Source: a virus
DNA: 64,000 nt
Direction: 5' to 3' (one strand)
IMG/VR virus record: IMGVR_UViG_3300049893_000724
Coordinates: 120,460-184,459 of that record
Shown piece after piece: positions 57,648-64,000 of this stretch; positions within the stretch are counted from its first letter, which is position 1, and each line of letters begins with the position of its first letter. A program made the translations under genes and the position numbers. The notes under the pieces were generated by a model. That model made no database searches, was not told the DNA's origin, and saw only the letters and a list, made by a program, of their open reading frames with translations.

Positions 57648-58844
57648 TCACTGACAATAACCACGAATGTAGTTTTCAATTTCTTCCCGACTTACACCAG
57701 TTTTGATGGTGGGATTTGCCAGTTTGTAAATTGCCTCCACAAAATTCTTATTTCGCAGGTTGAAGAAAGAATCCGAAACTTGTCCACTTGCAATCAGACT
57801 GTTGTTGACGTGACTTGCAGTTTTCACAAGATGCTGCCAAGGCTTTTTGTCAGTTGAAGTCGATCCAAGATACCGTTTCAGAGGGTATAGTGAGAAATAG
57901 GTTTCAATGTGTTCAGAGATATCAAAGTTGATACCAAGACCTCCCATTGCATCATCCAACATCGGATGCAAACGCTTCTCAAAGTTGTAAAGAGCACGTA
58001 GCAAATATGCAGAGAGTTCCTTGTTAGGTTTCTCTTTGTCCCAATCAACAGCATTGCACAAAGTCTGCACAATGTTCTGGAGAGTATCAAGTTCTCCGTC
58101 ATTGATTGCATATTGGATCAGTTTTTCCATCTGTGCAACTTTTGTGCAACTAAAGTGAGGGTTAGAAACCAGAGGGAAGGGGAAATCAACAGGTTGCCAG
58201 GTGAATCCAGGAATACACTTGTAGAAGTTCATAGTGTTGATTGCTGGAACATCCCCACAACAAACACGGTGATACAGTGCTTCCCAATCTTTTGTAGAGT
58301 TAATGCCCTTGATCTCTTTGTAAAAGAGCTTTGATGCCTCCAGAGCCCGATCAGATTCAGACACAGCAGAATCAAATGCAACTACGCGCACGAACAACTC
58401 AAGGTCTTCATTTTTTACAAGAGAAAGAGCTGCAATTTGTGCGGTAGTATGTTGCTTTTTGACAAGATCAAAGCGACCAGTTGTTTCATTATAGAAGACA
58501 ACAGGAGTTTCGGACTCACAGAAATCAATCGTGTGATTAAACAACTCAAAATTTTCAATACAGTACTCGGGACGCACAATGCGAACAGAACCCTGCTTGT
58601 AATACAGACTGGATATGGGAAGTTTTACAGTGTAAGTTGCCTTACGATCTGTTTGCTTGTTGTAGTATTCATAAAACTCATTTACATTCATAAAGCAATT
58701 CCCAAATCCAATGGGATACTTTATATGTGCGGTGTCAAGATTATCTTGAATTACGGAGCGAAGGCCGCGAAAACGAGGTTCAGAAACTAGATCTAGAGCA
58801 GAAATCGAATCAATTTGTTTGATTAGTTCAAGAGTGTTGGTCAT
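57648..58844 (-). CDS. ParB-like domain protein, unknown function
   Basis: 398 residues from MTNTLELIKQIDSISALDLV. The segment VRPEYCIENFEL...ETPVVFYNETTGRFDLVKKQ and HTTAQIAALSL (about 100-140) has the layout of a ParB/Sulfiredoxin N-domain, although the usual GQHR is KKQHT. The large helical C-terminus (RALYNFEKRLHPMLDDA) has no motif I recognise. A CTP switch, nuclease or DNA-binding role cannot be claimed. A strong sigma70 promoter at 58903-58931 and a terminator make it a single-gene unit. Confidence 0.77.
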   Translation of the reverse strand: MTNTLELIKQIDSISALDLVSEPRFRGLRSVIQDNLDTAHIKYPIGFGNCFMNVNEFYEYYNKQTDRKATYTVKLPISSLYYKQGSVRIVRPEYCIENFELFNHTIDFCESETPVVFYNETTGRFDLVKKQHTTAQIAALSLVKNEDLELFVRVVAFDSAVSESDRALEASKLFYKEIKGINSTKDWEALYHRVCCGDVPAINTMNFYKCIPGFTWQPVDFPFPLVSNPHFSCTKVAQMEKLIQYAINDGELDTLQNIVQTLCNAVDWDKEKPNKELSAYLLRALYNFEKRLHPMLDDAMGGLGINFDISEHIETYFSLYPLKRYLGSTSTDKKPWQHLVKTASHVNNSLIASGQVSDSFFNLRNKNFVEAIYKLANPTIKTGVSREEIENYIRGYCQ

Positions 58845-58902
58845 TGAAAGTAAAATACAAGTAAAGGACAAAACCTTTTTACGAGGGCTAACTCAAGTGT
58901 CC

Positions 58903-58931
58903 ACAATAACAGATTGGAGAACCGTTGTCAA
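58903..58931 (-). promoter_or_regulatory. Sigma70-type promoter for the ParB-like gene
   Basis: TTGACA (58926-58931), 17-base spacer, TATTGT (58903-58908). The start site would be near 58896, about 50 bases before the ATG. Confidence 0.72.
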
Positions 58932-58988
58932 GTGTGGCAGTGGAAATTTGTGATTCCCACATTACTAGGACATTTTAAAGGGCCCTAT

Positions 58989-59483
58989 TCAAAAAGTCAA
59001 GGTCTCATCTGTTATCAATCTCTCACCAAGAACCCTAACCATTAAATCAAGTGAAATCTGTTGTGGTCTTTGCTTCCACCCGTACCATTTGCTTTTCTTC
59101 CCATTCTCGTGTGGTGGAAATTTATTTACAGAATGATACTGCCCCTCTGTGATATCATAAATTTTAGTTCCATTCTGCAACCACCAGTGTTTTTCTCCAC
59201 GATAATCTTCTGCACTCATTGGAACTAATTCATTCGTATCCATAAGATAAAATAATGCTTGACTTGAATGATAGCAATGACCATAAAGAGGATTAGTCTT
59301 CATATCCTCTGGGTACATTAATTTCTTTCTACCTTTCAATAAATCTGGAGTTAAGTTCTGGCGAACCAACTCCATTACCAAAGTTATGTTATTTTCTGTG
59401 TATTCATATGGCTCAAAGACTAACCGACGTGTTTCAAAGATTGTATTGTCTTCATATCGGTGTCTCTCTATAGTCTTGGCCAT
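58989..59483 (-). CDS. 164-residue protein with Cys/His/Asp triad-like motifs
   Basis: Starts MAKTIERHRYEDNTIFETRR. YGHCYHSSQALFYLM (about 67-81), then HWWLQ (about 98-102) and YDITEGQYHS (about 108-117) place Cys, His and Asp in order, like NlpC/P60 or transglutaminase-type folds. This is an inference from spacing only. The promoter at 59508-59536 is directly upstream. Confidence 0.76.
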   Translation of the reverse strand: MAKTIERHRYEDNTIFETRRLVFEPYEYTENNITLVMELVRQNLTPDLLKGRKKLMYPEDMKTNPLYGHCYHSSQALFYLMDTNELVPMSAEDYRGEKHWWLQNGTKIYDITEGQYHSVNKFPPHENGKKSKWYGWKQRPQQISLDLMVRVLGERLITDETLTF

Positions 59484-59507
59484 ATTCTCATCAACCCTAG
59501 CAAAGGT

Positions 59508-59536
59508 ATTCTAATGATTTATCGGGGTTGTGTCAA
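59508..59536 (-). promoter_or_regulatory. Sigma70-type promoter overlapping the HNH gene stop
   Basis: TTGACA (59531-59536), 17-base spacer, TAGAAT (59508-59513). The TGA of TTGACA is the stop codon of the HNH gene. It gives a leader of about 20 bases for the 164-residue gene. Confidence 0.72.
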
Positions 59537-60285
59537 GACCTCTTTATCATACCTCTTACCCACCCTTCTCCAGGACATTCATTGTGCATCTTATTAGAGT
59601 GTCCATCATTCCAATAAAATCCTCTTCCTTTTACCCATCCTTCTCCAGGACATTCTTTACAATGACGGTTTTGCTCTCCATTGTTCCACCAAATACATTC
59701 CTTCTTTTTTTCTATTGTTTCTTTACTTCTTTTACATTTTCTTCCAGTTGCTTTTATTTTCATTTTTTTTATCGTTTCTTGAGAATATGATCTACCAACA
59801 TTTATTCCAGGTCTTCCTCTTTTCCATTCAGGTCCAGGACACATCTCGCAAAACTTTGTTTCTTTCCCATTATTCCACCACTTTGATTTTTTACGATGTT
59901 CTACCATCTTTTTTCTTGTTTCTTCTGGAAAGATAATTTCGGTTATTCTTAATCTTGCTGATTCATAAAGACGTGAATTATAATATCTTTTTTCAATATT
60001 TTTATTTTTACCGATCATAGATACGTGTGCCCATATCATTTTATATGTTTTTTGATCTTTTAATCCATATCTTCTAATAAAGGCTTTTTCTAATAGAGCG
60101 TGAGCAATGTAATGTTCTCTTGAAGTTAAAAATACAATTCTTTTATTTTTACCGTAAATGCTTACTGGAAATGTATGATGACCTTCTACATACAGTCCTT
60201 GTTTTTTTGCTTTCTTTTTAGTGTAACCTCTTTTCTCTGCTTTTCTTATGAGGTTACAATAAGTCCTTAAGTAGTTCATCGGCAC
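59533..60285 (-). CDS. HNH homing endonuclease with three Trp/Cys repeats
   Basis: 250 residues. The HNH core is YVEGHHTFPVSIYGKNKRIV (32-51) with H36/H37 and the later REHYIAHALLEKAF (56-69). Typical homing nucleases cut an empty copy of the insertion site and spread by repair. The C-terminus has three repeats of WWNNGxxxxxCxxCPGxxW type (about 135-159, 198-222 and 223-245, the last with His for the first Cys), probably zinc-binding DNA readers. It starts at 60285 or the next ATG. It carries an exact TATAAATA box and sits behind an inverted repeat and terminator. Confidence 0.86.
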   Translation of the reverse strand: MPMNYLRTYCNLIRKAEKRGYTKKKAKKQGLYVEGHHTFPVSIYGKNKRIVFLTSREHYIAHALLEKAFIRRYGLKDQKTYKMIWAHVSMIGKNKNIEKRYYNSRLYESARLRITEIIFPEETRKKMVEHRKKSKWWNNGKETKFCEMCPGPEWKRGRPGINVGRSYSQETIKKMKIKATGRKCKRSKETIEKKKECIWWNNGEQNRHCKECPGEGWVKGRGFYWNDGHSNKMHNECPGEGWVRGMIKRS

Positions 60286-60304
60286 TTAACTTGATTGGCA
60301 TTAA

Positions 60305-60312
60305 TATTTATA
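60305..60312 (-). promoter_or_regulatory. Exact T4 late promoter box for the HNH gene
   Basis: TATAAATA on the minus strand, an exact match to the T4 late consensus. About 20 bases precede the HNH ATG at 60285. Confidence 0.65.
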
Positions 60313-60340
60313 AAAAAATAGGAGTGGATTGACCCACTCC
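60313..60340 (-). terminator. Rho-independent terminator after the HExxH peptidase gene
   Basis: Stem GGAGTGG/CCACTCC (60321-60340) followed by a TATTTTTTT tract on the minus strand. It closes the peptidase unit 38 bases past its stop. Confidence 0.8.
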
Positions 60341-60375
60341 AACCTGAAAAGACGCCAATCAAGTTCAGGCATCAA

Positions 60376-60383
60376 TATTTATG
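60376..60383 (-). promoter_or_regulatory. T4-like late box at the peptidase stop codon
   Basis: CATAAATA on the minus strand with the TAA serving as the peptidase stop. No gene starts within 80 bases downstream and a terminator follows, so its use is doubtful. Confidence 0.35.
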
Positions 60384-60807
60384 ATGTTTGACCAGTCTCT
60401 GTAAGGTAATCTTCGTAAAGAATTTCTTCAAGATAATGTGCTTCTACTTCGTGTGGATACTCCCAGTAATCCAAATCTTCAAAGGTTTTATCATTACAAA
60501 GCATTTTACCTCTGCGTTCTTTAAGAAGACCTTTAACCCATTGCCGAATATGTACGCACTCGTGAATTAAAGTTTTTGTATAAAGTTCCAAATCAAGTTT
60601 TGGATCAATTTCAATCAGAAATTCACGAGGACGATAGATATCACCAGCAACAGAACAATATCCATAAGATTGCTCCCTACGAAGACCTCTGTGGTGGACT
60701 TCTACGGTGATATGATGTCTGGGTAAGTACTTGGACAGAAACCACTCTACAACACTGCTACAGCGTCTCCTACGGGCATTATAACCAGTAATATCAAGGT
60801 ATAGCAT
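60379..60807 (-). CDS. SprT-like zinc metallopeptidase
   Basis: 142 residues with HECVH (82-86, in TKTLIHECVHIRQW), the HExxH zinc site, and a later acidic stretch with HEVEAHYLEEIL that can supply the third ligand. SprT-type peptidases act on DNA-bound proteins. Length and layout fit phage-coded members. The ATG shares a base with the upstream TAA (TAATG). Confidence 0.82.
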   Translation of the reverse strand: MLYLDITGYNARRRRCSSVVEWFLSKYLPRHHITVEVHHRGLRREQSYGYCSVAGDIYRPREFLIEIDPKLDLELYTKTLIHECVHIRQWVKGLLKERRGKMLCNDKTFEDLDYWEYPHEVEAHYLEEILYEDYLTETGQTS

Positions 60808-60911
60808 TACAGTAGTGCCTTGAGTGCAACTTCAGTCACTTTAACGCCCCAATGGATGAACCAGATGAACGATGTGACAAAAAGTAATCTGTCTGTGGAG
60901 GAAAACCGCAT
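60807..60911 (-). CDS. 34-residue single-span membrane peptide
   Basis: MRFSSTDRLLFVTSFIWFIH: basic start and one hydrophobic span, then VTEVALKALL. Coupled to the peptidase gene (TAATG). It follows directly after the terminator-promoter at 60933-60965. Unknown function. Confidence 0.72.
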   Translation of the reverse strand: MRFSSTDRLLFVTSFIWFIHWGVKVTEVALKALL

Positions 60912-60932
60912 CGGTTTCGTGTGTCTCCATAC

Positions 60933-60976
60933 ATTATAAAACCTGCCAGGATCGTTCTGGCAGGTGGGTGTGACAG
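60933..60976 (-). terminator. CTGTCACA-terminator with TATAAT after the LamG gene
   Basis: CTGTCACA (60969-60976), then stem ACCTGCCAG/CTGGCAGGT with a 7-base loop (60941-60965), then TTTTATAAT. The perfect TATAAT (60933-60938) may be a -10 for the 34-residue gene, but no good -35 is seen. Confidence 0.78.
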
Positions 60977-60989
60977 TTTTTAAAGTGTC

Positions 60990-63900
60990 CTATCGGGCGT
61001 TTGCTTGTGCTCCGTAAAGATTGAATGATGGCGATTCCGCGAAGGCAGCGTAGATGTAAGTTTGGTTGCTGAGATTTTTGGCACTACCCGTTGTTCTTAT
61101 TTTGAACCCATTAGACAGAATATCTATATTTGGAGTGCCGATATTTGCTGAATCTTCGGCATCGCTGAGGTTAGCGCAAAGAGTGCGACTTAATGAGTTG
61201 TATTCGCTTCTTGTCGAGTCATTAATATCCCAAAATGTGTATCCATTGTTGGTGCTTGAACACTTAAACATTATCCATCTAGGTCTAAACCCGGTTATCA
61301 CCACCGGACCGTCGCTGCTTCCATTTCCGGTGTAGGAGCCAAATTTACTGAATCCGGGGATTTCTGCCCATAGGTAAGCTACATAATTATAACCAGAACG
61401 GTTGCAGTTTTCATTGCTACCTGAAGAATTGGTCTTCAAGGTGAATACAGTTGAACTGGTTCCTTTGACAACTCCGCTTCCCCAAGCAGTTTGTGCATCT
61501 GCAAGGTTCAAAACAAGGTTTTTGTTTGAATCGAGAGCGGGGTGATCAACCATCCAGTAGTCCGTGTATCCCCTACTTTTAACAATAATAAATGATGGAG
61601 TTTTTGTAAGTCCGTGAGAAATTGTGCTGTCGTTTACATTGTTTCCAGTATAAGTTATAATACTAAATCCTTGTTTAGTTCCAACAGAAGCACCAGTAGG
61701 AGTAATGGTTCCAGCAGTTAGTCCAGCAGCAGATGCCGTTGCATAACCAACATCATTAATATTAAAAGTACTTGAGTTTCCACCTGCTTTCCACGCCCAA
61801 CTGACGATTGGGTAGGTATCGCCGTTTGTGTCACTATCGGTGCCAACAGAAAATCCATTGGAGTTAAAAGAAGTCAATGCTTGAGCAACGGTGACTTCTG
61901 CATCAGTACCATCTGTAATTAGGCGTTTTGTTGCGCCACGCACCGTGTCAAACAAGCAATGGTTAGAAGATACTGTTCGCCGTTTAATCCATACAAAATC
62001 CGGTTTGAACCCGACATTTATACTCCTCGCTGCACCATTACCCGTATAAGTCGTCACCCCTACATACTGGTCCGGACGAACGATAGTAGGTCTTGGAGTA
62101 TTTGCAAGTGTTAATGGTTGGAATCCTGCTGGTGGTGGGAACTTGAAGGGTTTTTGACCGAAGTTTATCGTACCTTGAGCAGCAGTTGATTGTCCACCAT
62201 CTCCAATTGATGGTGAAAAATATCCAGAGAGACCACTATAAGCAACTCCTTGACTAATTCCATTTTTGTAAAAAGTCACAGTTCCGGCATCCATATCCAA
62301 TGCTACACTTATTGTATCTTTAGTTGTCCAAGTGGACCCATATGCTGAAATACTATTATTATTATATTTGTATGCGATTGCAAGATAATAATAACCACCC
62401 GATGTAGTTCCTGGAGTTGGACTTAAATTGTCAGTATCTTTAGAAATACCAACATTTAAAGCTCCAGTTCCAGTATCATCAATTACTTCCCAATACCATT
62501 TTCCAGAATTAACGTATATTGTTGATGCACATGCACTATCTTGTGTAGTTGTTGATGACCAAGTTAAATTGCCATTACTTAATGTTCCGTCTGGATTTGC
62601 AAGAGGATTCAAAGTACACCAACCACTCTGCTTTCCTCTTTGTGTATTAATATTCACAGTAAAAGGATTGAAGTTTGATGCAGTGGCATTACCATTTGCA
62701 GTAATAGTTCCTGGTGTTACATCTGCTGCTGTTGCTGATGAGTTTGATTTACAGCACAGAAGTTTTGTATTTGCTACTGAACTTATAGGTGCTGATGGTG
62801 GTGTGAAGTTTGATGTGTAGAGTGCGGTTCCTTTGACTACGTGAAGGTTACTGATGAAACCACCCAAAGCACTACCATTACTTGGATTATAAACCCCAAC
62901 ATATGAAGGGTACGATGCACTGCCACCAAATGTATTTGCATTTGTTGCAGAACTTCTCAATATTCCATTGACGAACATATAAACTGTGCTTCCACTTCTT
63001 GTAACTGCAATATGATTCCAACCACCCGGTAAACTTGCAGTTACAACATCTCCACCATTATAATACCAACTTATAAATGATGATGCAGTATTATAGTAAA
63101 GTTGAGTTTCTGTACCACCTTTATTAAATGTTATTGGTGATGGATAATATGGTGATGTATATGGAAAAGATGCATTTATGTATAGTTCAACAGTAAAATC
63201 GCCAGACAAAGAATAATCATTAGAAGAACCGATATTCAGGTAGTCGGTATTTGCACCAAAAGCAACAGCACCATCAGTAATCTGTGTTAGATTAGAACTA
63301 TAAGAAACCCCAGAGGGACTATCAGGAACTATATCTGGGTCTGTGGATGCTGGTATGAAGTTACTGGTGTATTTTGCGAGACCACTATACGCTCTAAAAT
63401 CTTGTATGTATCCATTAAAGTAAAGGTTATTATCGCCACCTTGTCGTCCAAGAGAAAGTTCTCCGTGTGTTATTGAACCACTTGTAACGGAACTTAAAAG
63501 AATACCATCTTTATAGATATCAAAAGTTCCTCCTGCACTTCTAACGCAGGCAAAATGATACCAAGTTCCAGTTGTTAATGCGACGGTAATATTTGTATTT
63601 ACATTCCAACTTCCACTAGCAGTTCCGCCCAAGAAATTAAGAGTTGATGAATTTGAAAAATAGAATGCAATTCCACCTCTACTGCTTGTGGAAGTCATTA
63701 CAGGAAGACTGTTAAATGCATTAAAATTAATCCAAAATTCAACAGTAAAAGTTGATGCGTTAATTGATAAACCACTAGTATTCAAATAAGAACTTGAACC
63801 ATTGAAACTTCCAGAAGCACTATAAAAGTTTCCATAAGAAGAACTATAAGTTATATTACTATCTGTAACTGCTTTATTACTCGTCCCACCATTAATAGCA

Positions 63901-64000
63901 TTACTAAAATCACTCTTAATACCAACAAGAGGTAGTGCTAATACTAAACTACTTGCATTACTATCAGTTCTTACACCAACTCTTGCGACTTTACCACCAC
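60990..64000 (-). CDS. LamG/SPRY multi-domain receptor-binding-type protein (5' end outside window)
   Basis: 1003 codons up to the right edge, no stop and no start in the window, so the N-terminus is missing. Domains in order: LamG-like jelly roll (FTVEFWINFNAF, GTWYHFACVRSAG, about 63330-63800), a second LamG (FTVELYINASF, GGWNHIAVTRSGS, 62830-63240), a SPRY-like part (SGKWYWEVIDD, DAGTVTFYKNG, 62170-62640) and three modules with VGFKPDFVWIKRR, GLTKTPSFIIVKS and GFRPRWIMFKCSS (DUF7483-like). LamG and SPRY domains are carbohydrate or protein binders, so a tail fibre or adhesin role in host recognition is likely. Confidence 0.85.
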   Translation of the reverse strand, partial: GGKVARVGVRTDSNASSLVLALPLVGIKSDFSNAINGGTSNKAVTDSNITYSSSYGNFYSASGSFNGSSSYLNTSGLSINASTFTVEFWINFNAFNSLPVMTSTSSRGGIAFYFSNSSTLNFLGGTASGSWNVNTNITVALTTGTWYHFACVRSAGGTFDIYKDGILLSSVTSGSITHGELSLGRQGGDNNLYFNGYIQDFRAYSGLAKYTSNFIPASTDPDIVPDSPSGVSYSSNLTQITDGAVAFGANTDYLNIGSSNDYSLSGDFTVELYINASFPYTSPYYPSPITFNKGGTETQLYYNTASSFISWYYNGGDVVTASLPGGWNHIAVTRSGSTVYMFVNGILRSSATNANTFGGSASYPSYVGVYNPSNGSALGGFISNLHVVKGTALYTSNFTPPSAPISSVANTKLLCCKSNSSATAADVTPGTITANGNATASNFNPFTVNINTQRGKQSGWCTLNPLANPDGTLSNGNLTWSSTTTQDSACASTIYVNSGKWYWEVIDDTGTGALNVGISKDTDNLSPTPGTTSGGYYYLAIAYKYNNNSISAYGSTWTTKDTISVALDMDAGTVTFYKNGISQGVAYSGLSGYFSPSIGDGGQSTAAQGTINFGQKPFKFPPPAGFQPLTLANTPRPTIVRPDQYVGVTTYTGNGAARSINVGFKPDFVWIKRRTVSSNHCLFDTVRGATKRLITDGTDAEVTVAQALTSFNSNGFSVGTDSDTNGDTYPIVSWAWKAGGNSSTFNINDVGYATASAAGLTAGTITPTGASVGTKQGFSIITYTGNNVNDSTISHGLTKTPSFIIVKSRGYTDYWMVDHPALDSNKNLVLNLADAQTAWGSGVVKGTSSTVFTLKTNSSGSNENCNRSGYNYVAYLWAEIPGFSKFGSYTGNGSSDGPVVITGFRPRWIMFKCSSTNNGYTFWDINDSTRSEYNSLSRTLCANLSDAEDSANIGTPNIDILSNGFKIRTTGSAKNLSNQTYIYAAFAESPSFNLYGAQANAR

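Larger units (their letters stand above)
60288..60365. repeat. 12-base inverted repeat flanking the HNH upstream region
   Basis: AACTTGATTGGC (60288-60299) and GCCAATCAAGTT (60354-60365) are perfect reverse complements 54 bases apart, and bracket the terminator and late box. They may be an insertion footprint of the HNH gene or a large stem. Confidence 0.7.

Noticed and set aside
60254-60301. A 15-codon frame MPIKLSADELLKDLL at the HNH start.
   Set aside because: Too short and too close to the late box to be called a gene; kept only as a possible remnant in the HNH finding.
60820-60930. A second frame METHETDAV... overlapping the 34-residue membrane peptide.
   Set aside because: It has no coupling to neighbours and no plausible protein pattern; the other frame joins the peptidase gene by TAATG.

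Overview
This window reads as part of the genome of a T4-like myovirus of marine picocyanobacteria (a Synechococcus/Prochlorococcus cyanomyovirus). The basis is the T4-type virion block in T4 order (gp25, gp6, gp7-position, gp8, then a large fibre/baseplate protein, gp13, gp14, gp15, gp16, gp17, gp18), its repeat-expanded baseplate and neck proteins, and a long run of tightly packed small genes of the sort I remember from cyanophages. Every supported gene is on the minus strand, so transcription runs from 64000 toward 1. I saw no tRNA, rRNA, CRISPR array or insertion sequence.

Layout, left to right (opposite to transcription). 1-8.7 kb: tail sheath gp18 (cut by the window edge), a small zinc-finger protein, large terminase gp17, a mosaic 564-residue protein, a capsid-targeted mini-protein, small terminase gp16, tail completion gp15, neck proteins gp14 and gp13, and two small proteins. 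8.7-32 kb: a 2484-residue DUF4815-type structural protein, gp8, a 3996-residue gp7-position baseplate protein, gp6 and gp25. 32-36 kb: small genes, an ATP-grasp-like protein, a glycosyltransferase and a GC-rich hairpin spacer. 36-48.3 kb: an accessory region of about 50 small genes cut into units by eleven near-identical copies of a palindromic intergenic element. This region also holds a DNA-processing cluster (SF2 helicase, a T-H-D-H protein, a candidate PD-(D/E)XK nuclease, an adenine methyltransferase and a KxDG ligase-like protein). 48.3-59.5 kb: a tightly overlapping run of small genes, a metallophosphatase and a ParB-like protein. 59.5-64 kb: an HNH homing endonuclease, an HExxH peptidase, a 34-residue membrane peptide, and the 3' part of a LamG/SPRY receptor-binding type protein cut by the right edge.

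Three promoter-like classes are visible. Host-type sigma70 promoters (near TTGACA-17-TATAAT) precede early-looking genes. T4-like late boxes (xATAAATA) precede virion and capsid-targeted genes and often include the stop codon of the gene before. The repeated element, CACTTAAAGTG followed by a -10-like TATAGT just before start codons, is a candidate third class. Terminators are GC-rich stem-loops with U tracts, and two have a sigma70-type promoter built into them.

The most novel-looking items are the repeated palindromic element family, the capsid-targeted basic proteins with candidate gp21 processing sites, the split nuclease/methyltransferase/helicase/ligase cluster, and an orphan plus-strand promoter facing the whole accessory region. 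Family names given here come from motif recognition by eye, not from searches.
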